Part shown: one piece after another, positions 34,853 to 44,010 of the stretch
Position numbering within the stretch: position 1 is the stretch's first letter
Layout of the letters: each line of letters starts with the position of its first letter
DNA from: JBKBXU01 sp046313675
GTDB taxonomy: Bacteria > Bacteroidota > Bacteroidia > Cytophagales > Cytophagaceae
Length of the DNA: 48,598 nucleotides
Direction: 5' to 3'
Assembly: GCA_046313675.1 (NCBI GenBank)
Contig: JBKBXU010000001.1
Span: 1 to 48,598 of the forward strand
The notes under the pieces: model-generated
Seen by the model: the letters and a program-made list of their open reading frames with translations, nothing else
The model's database searches: none
Told to the model about the DNA's origin: nothing
Translations under genes and position numbers: made by a program

Positions 34853-35467
34853 ATGAAACCAACACCTTTCTTTATTCTTTTTGCTATTATTTTCCTTCAG
34901 AGCGCCTCGGTTTTCGGACAAAAAATTACAGTAGTTTCCGGAGACTTAAAAGCAATAAAGGGATTGAAAAAACTTAATATTGAGTATGATTACAGTAATA
35001 TGAGTGTTGGTAAGTATGACAAAGAAGAGGACTATGTTAATGAGAAAGTGGCAGAAAAGAATGAGGCGAATCCCGGAAAAGGCGATGAATGGAAGGGAAA
35101 ATGGATAGGTGACAGAGAAAAAAGATTCCAGCCTAAATTTGAAGAGCTTTTTAAAAAATATCTTAAAGCGGACATTTCTATAGGACAGTTTGATGATGCA
35201 GATTATACCATGGTTCTAAGAACTACCCATACAGAACCTGGGTTTAATATAGGCATGGGTATAATAAGGAAGGTTGCACATACAAATTTGGAAGCTGTGT
35301 TCTATAAAAAAGGAAGTAACTCTCCGGTACTAGTTATATCTATTTATAGGTCTCCGGGTGAAGATGCAATGGGTTATGATTTTGATAGGGCACATAGAAT
35401 CCAGGAGTCTTATGCGAAAGCAGGAAAATCCCTGGGTAAATTTATAACTAATAAATGCCTTAAATAA
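34853..35467 (+). CDS. Conserved secreted protein of unknown function
   Basis: This 204-residue protein has a signal peptide (residues 1-22, ending VFGQ). The mature domain alternates strands and helices: GDLKAIKGLKKLNIEYDYSN, a central charged segment with KGDEWKGKWIGDREKR, and DADYTMVLRTTHTEPGFNIG. It resembles a Bacteroidetes periplasmic family of no known function. A terminator follows 22 bases after the stop. Confidence 0.75.
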   Translation: MKPTPFFILFAIIFLQSASVFGQKITVVSGDLKAIKGLKKLNIEYDYSNMSVGKYDKEEDYVNEKVAEKNEANPGKGDEWKGKWIGDREKRFQPKFEELFKKYLKADISIGQFDDADYTMVLRTTHTEPGFNIGMGIIRKVAHTNLEAVFYKKGSNSPVLVISIYRSPGEDAMGYDFDRAHRIQESYAKAGKSLGKFITNKCLK

Positions 35468-35484
35468 AATATACAATAGATTAG

Positions 35485-35517
35485 AAAAGGCCACTAGTTT
35501 TTACGTGGCTTTTTTTG
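35485..35517 (+). terminator. Rho-independent terminator
   Basis: GGCCAC and GTGGCT arms (GCCAC 35490-35494, GTGGC 35505-35509) are preceded by AAAA and followed by TTTTTTT. Confidence 0.8.
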
Positions 35518-35530
35518 CCAAAATTTGTTG

Positions 35531-36121
35531 TTAATCTCTACTAACTTTGTCACCTCTTACCAGCCGAACACTTATGCCAAATTCATGCCCTTTCCACGGA
35601 CCTGAAGCCATTTGTTTGCCGCGACTGCCTGAAGTGGCAAAACCATCAATAAAACTAATGTAGCTGGCGGTGTTTTTATTGGGGGTGGTAGCACTCCAGA
35701 ATGCGTAAGGCCCTTTCCCCCATATGCAGATGGTGTCTGCTTGAAGAAACCTTTGCCGGTATATATCACGATCTTTTTCGTTTGAGTTTATAGTGCGGTA
35801 TTCAGATATATCAGGAACTCGCCAGTCATTACAACCTGCGTAGGGTTGTAAGTTTATTTCTTCCTCCCATTCAAAAACTTCATTCCAATCTCTTAGAAAT
35901 CTATTTTTAATATAGCTGAAATCTTCTTTCATCCAAACGAGACCTGTAGATGTATCTACCACAATTAAAGTAGAATCAATGCTAATCTCAGGCAATAAAT
36001 GCACCGTATCTTTTATCTCAGATAATGATTCGATTGGAGCTCTTTGAGTATCCGTGTCTTTTGATGATTCACAGGAAAGGCTGAGGAATAGAGTCGTTTA
36101 AATTATAAATTCTTTGTTCAT
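35531..36121 (-). pseudogene. DUF1566 (Lcl C-terminal) lipoprotein with a stop codon in its signal peptide
   Basis: The intact frame from ATG at 36121 reads MNKEFII, then TAA (36098-36100), then TTLFLSLSC: a normal lipoprotein signal peptide except that codon 8 is a stop instead of, most simply, TTA (Leu). The remainder is a DUF1566-type domain: TGLVWMKED, CNDWRVPDISEYRTI, YAFWSATT and a final VRLVRG. The ATG overlaps the upstream gene's stop as TAATG, which supports this start. From the first internal ATG (36004) a shorter, unexported protein of 157 residues could be made. Natural nonsense mutation or sequence error cannot be told apart. Confidence 0.7.
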
Positions 36122-36867
36122 TATTTTTTAAGAATCATATTAGATGGGTTTGAGCATTTTTTACCGATGCAATTGATGTCAAATTTATATGAAGTATAGT
36201 TTTGTACTTCCCTGTCCTCAAATGTGAGGTTTAATAAGAGACTATTATCTGACTTTACTATTGATTTTTTTCTATATCGTCTGATTTCAATATTAGTTCT
36301 TGCTTTGTTCCACAGCCTGAACTCATTGATTTCTCCACTGAAAAAGGACAAATAGTCTCCGCTTAGTTTTCTGTAAGAGCCAATTAAAATGGGTGCTTCT
36401 GTATCGTTTAATTTCTCAATATTTCCAAGTTTATCTGCCTTTTGAATCTTTCCGTTCACAAATAATCTTACTTCTCCATTGATGAAAGTCACAGCTACGG
36501 ATGTCCATCTGTTTTTCTTGATGACTTCCCTGGTAGTTATGACGGAAGCGTGGTAATCACAATGCCCTATTTCAGTCCACACAAAAGTAAGCTTACCATC
36601 TCGTATACCAAAGTGATAGGAGCCTCCCCTCCCCAGACACCAATGCTTGTTGGCGATAGCTACATATCCTTCCGTGTCAGAAACCCTGATGTGGGCTTCA
36701 ATGGTTAACTCATTTCCGGTATTTAACAGGCCGCCGCCATTTTCCTGAATGAACAGATACTCATTTTCACCATTTAGGTGGAGTGCGTATTGACCTTTTT
36801 GAGAAAGAGTCTGAGCGTACAGGTTGCAAGATAGCAACAGGAGAAGGAGGGAAATTATGTGTTTCAT
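36121..36867 (-). CDS. Secreted LamG/concanavalin-like protein
   Basis: About 248 residues from Met5 of the longer frame (MKHIISLLLLLLSCNLYAQ); the frame opens at 36879. The signal peptide is followed by a laminin-G/concanavalin-like jelly roll (ALHLNGENEYLFIQENGGGL; LTIEAHIRVSDTEGY; WTSVAVTFINGEVRLFVNGK; GEINEFRLWNKART). Such domains bind carbohydrates or surface partners. No T9SS tail is seen. Translationally coupled to the downstream lipoprotein gene (TAATG). Confidence 0.85.
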   Translation of the reverse strand: MKHIISLLLLLLSCNLYAQTLSQKGQYALHLNGENEYLFIQENGGGLLNTGNELTIEAHIRVSDTEGYVAIANKHWCLGRGGSYHFGIRDGKLTFVWTEIGHCDYHASVITTREVIKKNRWTSVAVTFINGEVRLFVNGKIQKADKLGNIEKLNDTEAPILIGSYRKLSGDYLSFFSGEINEFRLWNKARTNIEIRRYRKKSIVKSDNSLLLNLTFEDREVQNYTSYKFDINCIGKKCSNPSNMILKK

Positions 36868-36894
36868 AATGTAATGCATGTTCAGATCAATTGA

Positions 36895-37479
36895 TCATTT
36901 TAAAAATTTAAATCCTCCATATAAAATTGCCACAAATAGTGCGGGAAGTGCGTAATTGAGGACGGCATACATCATTGAAAACTTCTGGACTTTTGTGAGT
37001 CCGATCAATAAAATACGAACAGAAAATATCCATGTGATGATGTTTAAGATAGCGGCTGAAGTATTAAAGGATATCCAGGGATACAATAAGGGAAATAAAT
37101 CCAGTGTCCATAAAATTATATAAGGAATAAAGGAGAGGCTTATTATTAATCTTACTTCCTGATATGTGCTCTCTCCTTTCCAAAGTTTGCCTATTCCATA
37201 AATTATGGCAGGATAAATTACACTTACCATAAGAAGGATGCCTGCGAAAACGAATATTCCGGTCACGATGGTAAAGGCTAATTCTTCCTGAGATTTTAGT
37301 GCACTTGTTATACCACCACTTAAAGAAAGTATTAAATATGGGATAAGAAAGTTGTATTTTACCTCACCCGCTAAAATGGCGTTGATGGTTTTGGAAGGGT
37401 TAAACCAAATTGAAAAGTATGGATTTGGTTTGCCCTGGTCAATTGATTCTTTAGTTACCTCGTTGATTACCCTGCTCAT
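36895..37479 (-). CDS. Yip1-family membrane protein
   Basis: This 194-residue protein starts with a cytosolic segment ending PNPYFSIWFNPSKTINAIL, the signature of the bacterial Yip1 domain (DUF1282-like), followed by five membrane helices (about residues 45-65, 73-97, 110-130, 140-160, 172-192). Function is unknown in bacteria. It lies 15 bases upstream of the LamG-type gene frame and is probably in the same transcript. Confidence 0.85.
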   Translation of the reverse strand: MSRVINEVTKESIDQGKPNPYFSIWFNPSKTINAILAGEVKYNFLIPYLILSLSGGITSALKSQEELAFTIVTGIFVFAGILLMVSVIYPAIIYGIGKLWKGESTYQEVRLIISLSFIPYIILWTLDLFPLLYPWISFNTSAAILNIITWIFSVRILLIGLTKVQKFSMMYAVLNYALPALFVAILYGGFKFLK

Positions 37480-37596
37480 GGCATTTTTGCGCTAATAATA
37501 AGATTTGCTAATATAATTAGATTTAGAGTTAGGAATGACTTATTTTTTTGTTGGAGCAATAAAATCTATGTGAAATTGAATTAAATACCAGGCATG

Positions 37597-38409
37597 TTAA
37601 AACCTGAATTTAAATCCCACTTGCACACCAGAAATCACCAAATCTCTTCTTTGAATGGGAATATAATCTTCTCGCAAAATTCTTTTATAGCTCTGAGTGA
37701 CATAATCTTGCCCATCAAAAGGCGGGATATTAGAGAGATTGTCCATATCTAAATACGTCATTTTCTTAAACCCTCTGAAATAAGAGTACGATAGAAAGAT
37801 ACTCCATTGGCCACTTCCCCTAAGTCTATCCTTTCTGAGATGTCCGGTCAATAAATATTCTAAACCAAGCTCAAATCCATAAACAGGCACAAAACTTCTA
37901 TGTAACAAGGAATTTTGTAAAGTAGTAGAGTAATAACCATCGCTTTCTGAATCTGCAAAATTTACCTGACCTTCCACACGATCACTTTCTATTATGGTAT
38001 TAGTAAGCTTTGACCTTGAACCCAGGCCTACAAATCCGATCTGTGGAGAAATATAAGGAAGAAGCCTGTGGTAGGAATAGTGTTTGATAAATTTTGTTCC
38101 TAATGTCCATTTGCTAAGATTATTCCTGTATTGAAGATGTAAATATTCTAAACCGCTTGGCTCTTCCCAGACCGTTAGGCCGGAGTGTGCTTTAGAACCA
38201 AAACTTCCACTCAGGGCAAGGATCAGGGGGAAGTCCTGGAAAGGTATGTAGCCTAAGGAAAAGGTAAAACCGGTAAGATTGTGGGTGCCGGGCATTTCTA
38301 CTTTATCTGGCTCATCTTCATGCAAAGCAACCTTTAGCTCTACTTTTTGCGCAAATGAAGTAGAAAGGAAAAAAATGGTCAATATGGCTGTCATTAAATA
38401 TCTAACCAT
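37597..38409 (-). CDS. Outer-membrane beta-barrel-type protein
   Basis: This 270-residue protein has a signal peptide (MTAILTIFFLSTSFAQ region, residues 6-20) and amphipathic strands through to a C-terminal strand GVQVGFKFRF ending in Phe, as required for insertion by the BAM complex. Function unknown. Start may be Met1 or Met6. Confidence 0.75.
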   Translation of the reverse strand: MVRYLMTAILTIFFLSTSFAQKVELKVALHEDEPDKVEMPGTHNLTGFTFSLGYIPFQDFPLILALSGSFGSKAHSGLTVWEEPSGLEYLHLQYRNNLSKWTLGTKFIKHYSYHRLLPYISPQIGFVGLGSRSKLTNTIIESDRVEGQVNFADSESDGYYSTTLQNSLLHRSFVPVYGFELGLEYLLTGHLRKDRLRGSGQWSIFLSYSYFRGFKKMTYLDMDNLSNIPPFDGQDYVTQSYKRILREDYIPIQRRDLVISGVQVGFKFRF

Positions 38410-38465
38410 ATCGGTTAAATATCTAATATTGTGCCAAAAAGGTTTAGAACTTACAAAGATCTCCC

Positions 38466-39185
38466 TTACCTGGTCATTATCACATAGTCTTTTAGAACCG
38501 TTTCCAGAAAAGCTACCCGGTTTTTAGGGAGTTCTTTTAGATCCAATTCATTTTTTACTTTATGAGCCATCATGTTCAATGCCTCCTGATGCGCAGGATT
38601 TCGGTATTTTTTTGTGCGGTCTATAACTGTTTTTAATAGCAGCATATCTTCTTCTTTGAATTTTCGCGCACCTGGGTAGGTTGGCATATAGTTATCAAGG
38701 CTTTTCCTATTGATAAGTTTGGAGAGGTTAAATGAATAATCGGGTTTAAAATTTATTACCGAGGTGTTTGCCAAGACATCCCCTATCCGCTGATTTTTTC
38801 TTGATGAACTAATAAGAAACGATGCTGCTGCCCCAAGGGTAAAATAAATATCTACCATTCGGAATACCCATCGGGTGAGGTAATCGTTCAAACTAAGATT
38901 TTGTCCGGAGAGCTTTGCAACACGTATGCCCAGGGCTGCCTTGCCAAGACTCTTTCCATCATTAAAAATTTCAAAAAAAAGGGAATAAAAAAAGAATATG
39001 GGTGCTGAAACAAAATAAACCACCAATTCGGAACTGAACATTCCTGCAAATACTAACGTAAGCAGAGATGCAGAAACGAGAATAATGATAAAATCTATAA
39101 TGAAAGCTAAAATTCGTTGCTGTAAGGTCGCTAACTTATATTCTATGCTTACATTCTGATTTGTGTAAATTTCTATCTTTTTCAT
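38466..39185 (-). CDS. RDD family membrane protein
   Basis: This 239-residue protein has the RDD domain (about residues 18-150): RILAFIIDFIIILVS carries the R/D pair, and GKSLGKAALGIRVAK with the final R-x-x-D-x-x segment RWVFRMVDIYF completes it. A soluble C-terminal part of about 90 residues with KEEDMLLLKTVIDRTKKYRN follows. It is divergent from the SpoIIM-led operon with only 40 bases between starts, so both promoters must overlap or lie in coding sequence. RDD genes next to SpoIIM/DUF58/MoxR genes are a recurring arrangement. Confidence 0.9.
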   Translation of the reverse strand: MKKIEIYTNQNVSIEYKLATLQQRILAFIIDFIIILVSASLLTLVFAGMFSSELVVYFVSAPIFFFYSLFFEIFNDGKSLGKAALGIRVAKLSGQNLSLNDYLTRWVFRMVDIYFTLGAAASFLISSSRKNQRIGDVLANTSVINFKPDYSFNLSKLINRKSLDNYMPTYPGARKFKEEDMLLLKTVIDRTKKYRNPAHQEALNMMAHKVKNELDLKELPKNRVAFLETVLKDYVIMTR

Positions 39186-39225
39186 CGTTAATTATGCTCA
39201 GAATTTCTATTTTTATAACCGGTTT

Positions 39226-41046
39226 ATGAAAGAAACGGATTTTATATCGCAAAATAAGAAGAAATGGCAAGAATTTGAACATATGCTTGCTACGGAAAAT
39301 AAAGATCCGAATAAGCTTACCGATCTTTATGTGCAAATTACCGATGATCTTTCCTATGCCAGAACCTTTTATCCAAACCGTTCAGTCAGGTTCTATTTAA
39401 ATAATCTTGCCCAACAGTTATTCTACGATGTAAATAAACAAAGAAGAAACAGCTTGAAGAACTTCATGAATTTCTGGAGTTTTCAAGTTCCACGTGTTGT
39501 ATACGAATCCCGAAAAGAATTGATGCTTTCGCTTGCCATATTTGTGATAGCGATGGCGATTGGTGTTTTTTCTTCGGTACAGGATCCTGATTTTCCTAAA
39601 GTTATATTGGGTGAAAGTTATGTGGCAATGACCATGGAAAATATTCAGAGCGGTGATCCCATGGCTGTATACAAAAAGTCCGGGCAGTTTGATATGTTTC
39701 TCGGCATCACCATGAATAATCTTTTGGTTGCCTTCCGTACCTTTGTAACAGGTTTACTTTTAGCGGTTGGTACGGTTTTGATTATGTTATACAATGGTAT
39801 CATGGTGGGAGCCTTCCAGTATTTTTTTATAGAAAAAGGCTTGTTTCTGGAATCATTTCTTACAATTTGGTTACATGGTACTCTGGAGATTTCTGCGATT
39901 ATAATTGCGGGAGGTGCAGGTTTAAAGTTGGGAAGCGGCCTCATATTTCCCGGAACATACTCCCGATTGCAGGCCTTTAAATTGAGCGGAAGAAAAGGCC
40001 TTATTATTATGATGAGTCTGGTGCCTGTTTTCGTTTTGGCAGCTTTAATAGAAGGTTTTATTACCAGGTATACTGAAATGCCTAATTTATTAAGGGGAGG
40101 TTTAATTCTTGCTTCCTTATTATTTATAGTTGGATACTATGCTTTATTACCGCTACTAAAAGCACGGCGAGGTGATTTTCAAAATTTATCTGAAGAAAAA
40201 CTTACCCCATCCTATGATCCGGAAATCGATCTTAAAGCTATAAATTCTCCGGGGCAGATTTTCTCAAATAATTTTGTCTTCTACAAAAAGGCTTTTACGA
40301 AGATCGGTTTCTTTGCTTTGCTGGCTTCAGTTCTTTGTACCATTCCTGTAACCTTTGTCCTCAACAAAGTTATCGGATTAAATGAACTTGAAAGTAGTAT
40401 ATTTTTTGTGGCTAATCTCTTTAACTATGACCATTCTTATGGAACATATCTTGCCATAGTTAATTGCCTGATGTTGGGAAGCACGATTATGTTTACCCTG
40501 CATCTTATAAATAAAAACCACTTTAATGGAGCCTACCGAAAAAAGCTACTTTCGGTATTATTACCTGTAGCAGTACTGGCGGTACTTGTTCAGATTGCAC
40601 TTCACTTTCACCCTTTCTTTATGGTGTTATCTGTTGTGTTGGTATTGCCTGTATTATTCATGTGGTGCCAACTGGTATTTTTTGAAGATGGCAATCCTTT
40701 TACACAACTATCAAGAACCATGGACTTATCCTTTTCCGGATATGGCAAGCTGTTGACATTACTGCTAATACTGTTAGCAACATCAACAATATATTTTTTA
40801 TTAATTGAATCTCCTCTAACCTATGTTTTTTTTGAGGCAATTAATATGAATTTGGAAATTGAGCCGGAGCAAAGAAAAATACTCTACATCATTTTTTCTG
40901 TTTTTATCTCATTTCTTGGCTTAAATCTCATTATCCCCTTATACGTATTTGGCTTTATGCAAAGCTTTTTTTCTAATAGGGAAACTATGGATGCCGTGCA
41001 TCTGAAGGAAAGAATTAACAGCTTTGGACTTTCGAAGAAACAATGA
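39226..41046 (+). CDS. SpoIIM-like protein with an extra C-terminal membrane domain
   Basis: This 606-residue protein is longer than usual. Residues 1-320 form a stage II sporulation protein M-like region: a soluble N terminus (FYPNRSVRFYLNNLAQQLFY), then helices with GMTMNNLLVAFR-like ITMNNLLVAFRTFVTGLLLA, and the family motif HGTLEISAIIIAGGAGLKLG. From about 330 a second polytopic domain with about six helices follows, a stretch that in many genomes is a separate gene. The organism does not sporulate; in Bacteroidetes this protein sits with MoxR/DUF58 genes. Stop overlaps the DUF4129 start by 4 bases. Confidence 0.88.
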   Translation: MKETDFISQNKKKWQEFEHMLATENKDPNKLTDLYVQITDDLSYARTFYPNRSVRFYLNNLAQQLFYDVNKQRRNSLKNFMNFWSFQVPRVVYESRKELMLSLAIFVIAMAIGVFSSVQDPDFPKVILGESYVAMTMENIQSGDPMAVYKKSGQFDMFLGITMNNLLVAFRTFVTGLLLAVGTVLIMLYNGIMVGAFQYFFIEKGLFLESFLTIWLHGTLEISAIIIAGGAGLKLGSGLIFPGTYSRLQAFKLSGRKGLIIMMSLVPVFVLAALIEGFITRYTEMPNLLRGGLILASLLFIVGYYALLPLLKARRGDFQNLSEEKLTPSYDPEIDLKAINSPGQIFSNNFVFYKKAFTKIGFFALLASVLCTIPVTFVLNKVIGLNELESSIFFVANLFNYDHSYGTYLAIVNCLMLGSTIMFTLHLINKNHFNGAYRKKLLSVLLPVAVLAVLVQIALHFHPFFMVLSVVLVLPVLFMWCQLVFFEDGNPFTQLSRTMDLSFSGYGKLLTLLLILLATSTIYFLLIESPLTYVFFEAINMNLEIEPEQRKILYIIFSVFISFLGLNLIIPLYVFGFMQSFFSNRETMDAVHLKERINSFGLSKKQ

Positions 41047-41771
41047 GGGTAAGTATAAAAATAGCAGCTATTCTCTGTCTTTACTTCTGTATTGGTTCCT
41101 CTATACCGGCACAGGCAGAGGATAACTATTGGGATCAGGAAATGCCTGTAAGGCCTGTTGATGAGAAGAAGTGGCAGGAATTAAAAGCAGAAATGGATTA
41201 TTCCCCAAAGAAAAAAAGTATCCAGAAAGATAAGGATTCCAATAAAAAAGAAAGGGGGGCGGACTCATCCTCTGAGCCTTCAGTTTTTTCTGGACCAATG
41301 AACTTGGGACCGGTTTTTCAATATTTAGGATATGCATTATTAATTGCACTGCTGGTATTTGTCATATTTAAGCTATTCAATATTGACTTATTCAGGTCAG
41401 GTCGCAGAGTTAGCGGAGGCACAGGGATTACGATTGAACATATTGAAGAGCAGATTCATGAATCAGATCTGGAGAGGTTCCTTCGTGAGGCTATAGAGCA
41501 AAAGCAATATAAATTGGCTATAAGAATCTATTTTCTGATTGTTCTTAAAGAATTGTCAGAAAACAACTTTATCGTTTGGAAAAAGGATAAAACTAACAGG
41601 GAATACCTTTATGAAATGTCGGGAAAGAAGAGTCACCAAAGTTTTATAAATGTTGTCAGGATTTATGAGAAAACATGGTATGGAGATTCTACCATTGACG
41701 AAACACAATACCAGGGCCTGATACCGCATTTTGAGCAATTTGTACAAAACGTAAGGAGGAAAACTCAGTGA
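41043..41771 (+). CDS. DUF4129 domain-containing membrane protein
   Basis: This 242-residue protein has a signal peptide or first helix (residues 4-24), a charged, low-complexity periplasmic segment, a helix at about residues 95-112 and a C-terminal cytoplasmic DUF4129 domain (IEEQIHESDLERFLREAIEQ; YKLAIRIYFLIVLKELSENN; ARTYEKTWYGD-like VRIYEKTWYGD). DUF4129 is also found at the C terminus of DUF3488-transglutaminase proteins near DUF58/MoxR genes. Starts ATGA inside the previous gene's stop and ends in the next gene's start, so it is tightly coupled. Confidence 0.88.
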   Translation: MRVSIKIAAILCLYFCIGSSIPAQAEDNYWDQEMPVRPVDEKKWQELKAEMDYSPKKKSIQKDKDSNKKERGADSSSEPSVFSGPMNLGPVFQYLGYALLIALLVFVIFKLFNIDLFRSGRRVSGGTGITIEHIEEQIHESDLERFLREAIEQKQYKLAIRIYFLIVLKELSENNFIVWKKDKTNREYLYEMSGKKSHQSFINVVRIYEKTWYGDSTIDETQYQGLIPHFEQFVQNVRRKTQ

Positions 41772-43027
41772 GCAAGCTCCGGGCAAATTGGTATTGGTTA
41801 TTGGTAATTCCCGTAATATTTGTGGGAGTTTATTTGTTTTCGTCGGATGATGAGAAACAACATAACTGGAATGAGCATTACCGGAATGACAGTAAAGACC
41901 CCTTTGGTACTTTTGCTATACAGGAATTGCTGAAAACCTATAATAAGGACGAATCTTTTGAGTTGTTAAATGGCCCCCTTCATAAACAATTGCCAATAAA
42001 TGAAGAAGGGCCTGCCAATTATGTTTTTATAGGTGATGTTATACACCTTAGCCAGCAGGATATTGATAATTTACTGGCCTTTGTCGCATCAGGCAATACA
42101 GCCTTTATAGCAGGCAATAATTTTTCATCAGAGCTAATGAATACCATATTTGGGGAGGTTTGTGAAGAGTGGTCCCGGCACCATGAAGAAGCTGATACCA
42201 TGGCTTTACTTAATTTGCTTCACGAAGACCTTTATGATTCGGATGGGTATTTATTTGTAACCCCACCGCAAAAAATTTTTCTTGGCAGGTATTATAGCTG
42301 GCGTGGTATAAACAGCGATTTCTTCTGTGATTTCATGGATGACATGTATTCACACCTGGGTTACATAGGAAGTGATACAGCTAATTTTGTCAATTTTATT
42401 GAAAGTAATCATGGAAATGGAAAGTTTATCTTCCATACAACCCCGATTGTTTTTACCAATTATCACTTATTGACACCTCATGGCAAAGTCTATGCGAGTA
42501 AAGTGTTTAGTCATTTAAATACCGGTAAAATATTTTGGGATCAACACAGTAAAGTATCTCAATCAGGATCAGAGATTTCAGGTAGCCCGCTTAAGTTAAT
42601 CCTTAGCAACAGATCTTTAAGGACTGCCTGGTATCTCAGCCTTTTCTTTTTATTGACATATATTTTGTTCTTTGCCAAAAGACGACAACGAACCATTCCA
42701 ATTCATGAACAGCTGTCCAATAGTTCACTGAATTTCATTAAGTCTGTTGGCAACTTATATTTAAAACAAAAGCAGCCAAGACGCTTGATGAAGCTTAAGA
42801 TGCAGTATTTCCTTAGCTTTATCAGGCAACGCTATCATTTATCGACCAATAATACGAACAAGGATCTGATTATAAAACTCTCAGGAAAATCTGGTATTGA
42901 GAAGGCAGAAATTGAAAATATTTTTCAAATTTTTAATACGATTAGTCGCTATGACCTCGAGATGACTGATGATGATTTAATAAAGCTTCATACAGCACTC
43001 GATTATTTTTATAAAAATTGTAAATAA
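41768..43027 (+). CDS. DUF4350 domain-containing membrane protein
   Basis: This 419-residue protein starts at GTG (41768), inside the previous stop. One helix (residues 7-24) precedes a periplasmic DUF4350-type domain (about 30-275): DPFGTFAIQELLKTY, YVFIGDVIHLSQQDIDNLLA and GNTAFIAGNNFS. A second helix (about 285-305) leads to a cytoplasmic C-terminal helical domain with DDDLIKLHTALDYFYKN. By family knowledge it is a sensor-like or scaffold partner of the MoxR/DUF58 module; biochemical role unknown. Its stop overlaps the MoxR start (TAATG). Confidence 0.88.
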   Translation: MSKLRANWYWLLVIPVIFVGVYLFSSDDEKQHNWNEHYRNDSKDPFGTFAIQELLKTYNKDESFELLNGPLHKQLPINEEGPANYVFIGDVIHLSQQDIDNLLAFVASGNTAFIAGNNFSSELMNTIFGEVCEEWSRHHEEADTMALLNLLHEDLYDSDGYLFVTPPQKIFLGRYYSWRGINSDFFCDFMDDMYSHLGYIGSDTANFVNFIESNHGNGKFIFHTTPIVFTNYHLLTPHGKVYASKVFSHLNTGKIFWDQHSKVSQSGSEISGSPLKLILSNRSLRTAWYLSLFFLLTYILFFAKRRQRTIPIHEQLSNSSLNFIKSVGNLYLKQKQPRRLMKLKMQYFLSFIRQRYHLSTNNTNKDLIIKLSGKSGIEKAEIENIFQIFNTISRYDLEMTDDDLIKLHTALDYFYKNCK

Positions 43028-44010
43028 TGGAAGAAAACGTAACTACCACTGATCAGAACGATCAACAGTTTGAAAAAATTCAGCAATCCGTAAGCAGGAT
43101 AAGACAGGAAATTCAGCAGGTCATAATAGGACAAAATGAAATGATTGATCTTATGCTGGCTGCGCTTTTTACCGGAGGCCATGTTTTATTGGAAGGTGTT
43201 CCCGGGATAGCAAAAACTCTCTCAGCAAAATTGCTTGCCCAGACACTGGATGTTGATTTTTCCAGAATTCAGTTTACACCCGATCTGATGCCAACAGATG
43301 TAACAGGAACTTCTGTTTTTAACATGAAAAGCTCTGAATTTTACTTCCGAAAGGGGCCGGTTTTTTCAAACATCGTATTAATTGATGAGATCAACCGGGC
43401 ACCTGCTAAAACGCAATCTTCTTTATTTGAAGTAATGGAGGAAAAGCAGATTACCATAGATTCTGTAACGCATAAGCTTGAATACCCATTTTTCGTAATA
43501 GCTACACAAAATCCCATAGAGCAGGAAGGAACCTACAAGCTGCCTGAAGCTCAAATGGATCGATTTGTGTTCAAGATTAAGCTTAATTATCCTTCTTTAG
43601 ATGAAGAGATGCAAATACTGACTCGTTTCAGGGATAACTTTTCAATAGCCACAGCGGATGTTAAACCTGTACTTACTGCGGAGGAAATAAAAGCCTGTAG
43701 TACTGCCATTGAAAAAGTATATATCAAGGATGAGTTATTAGCATACATCGCCGCAATTATTAATAATACCCGTAATAATGGGGATATTTTTCTTGGAGCC
43801 TCACCCAGGGCTTCTCTGGCTATTATGCGAACTTCAAAATGCATAGCTGCCATGAATGGCCGTAGTTTTGTAATTCCTGATGATATTCAATATGTAGCGA
43901 ACTTTGTGTTAAACCATAGAATAATACCTGCACCGGAAAGAGAAATGGAAGGCCTAACTGCAGAAGATATAATTAAGGGGATTATTGAAAATATTGAGGT
44001 GCCAAGATGA
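43027..44010 (+). CDS. MoxR-family AAA+ ATPase
   Basis: This 327-residue ATPase has Walker A EGVPGIAKT (56-64), Walker B IVLIDEINRAPAKTQ (Asp120, Glu121), the sensor-1 region FFVIATQNPIEQEGTYKLPE and the C-terminal lid with ASPRASLAIMRTSK. It is intact. MoxR ATPases act as chaperones that remodel partner proteins, typically the VWA-containing or DUF58 protein encoded next to them. It overlaps the DUF58 gene start by 4 bases. Confidence 0.95.
   Translation: MEENVTTTDQNDQQFEKIQQSVSRIRQEIQQVIIGQNEMIDLMLAALFTGGHVLLEGVPGIAKTLSAKLLAQTLDVDFSRIQFTPDLMPTDVTGTSVFNMKSSEFYFRKGPVFSNIVLIDEINRAPAKTQSSLFEVMEEKQITIDSVTHKLEYPFFVIATQNPIEQEGTYKLPEAQMDRFVFKIKLNYPSLDEEMQILTRFRDNFSIATADVKPVLTAEEIKACSTAIEKVYIKDELLAYIAAIINNTRNNGDIFLGASPRASLAIMRTSKCIAAMNGRSFVIPDDIQYVANFVLNHRIIPAPEREMEGLTAEDIIKGIIENIEVPR

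Noticed and set aside
39226..41046. Sporulation genes
   Set aside because: The SpoIIM-like protein sits in a MoxR/DUF58 module, as in non-sporulating bacteria; no other sporulation genes are present.
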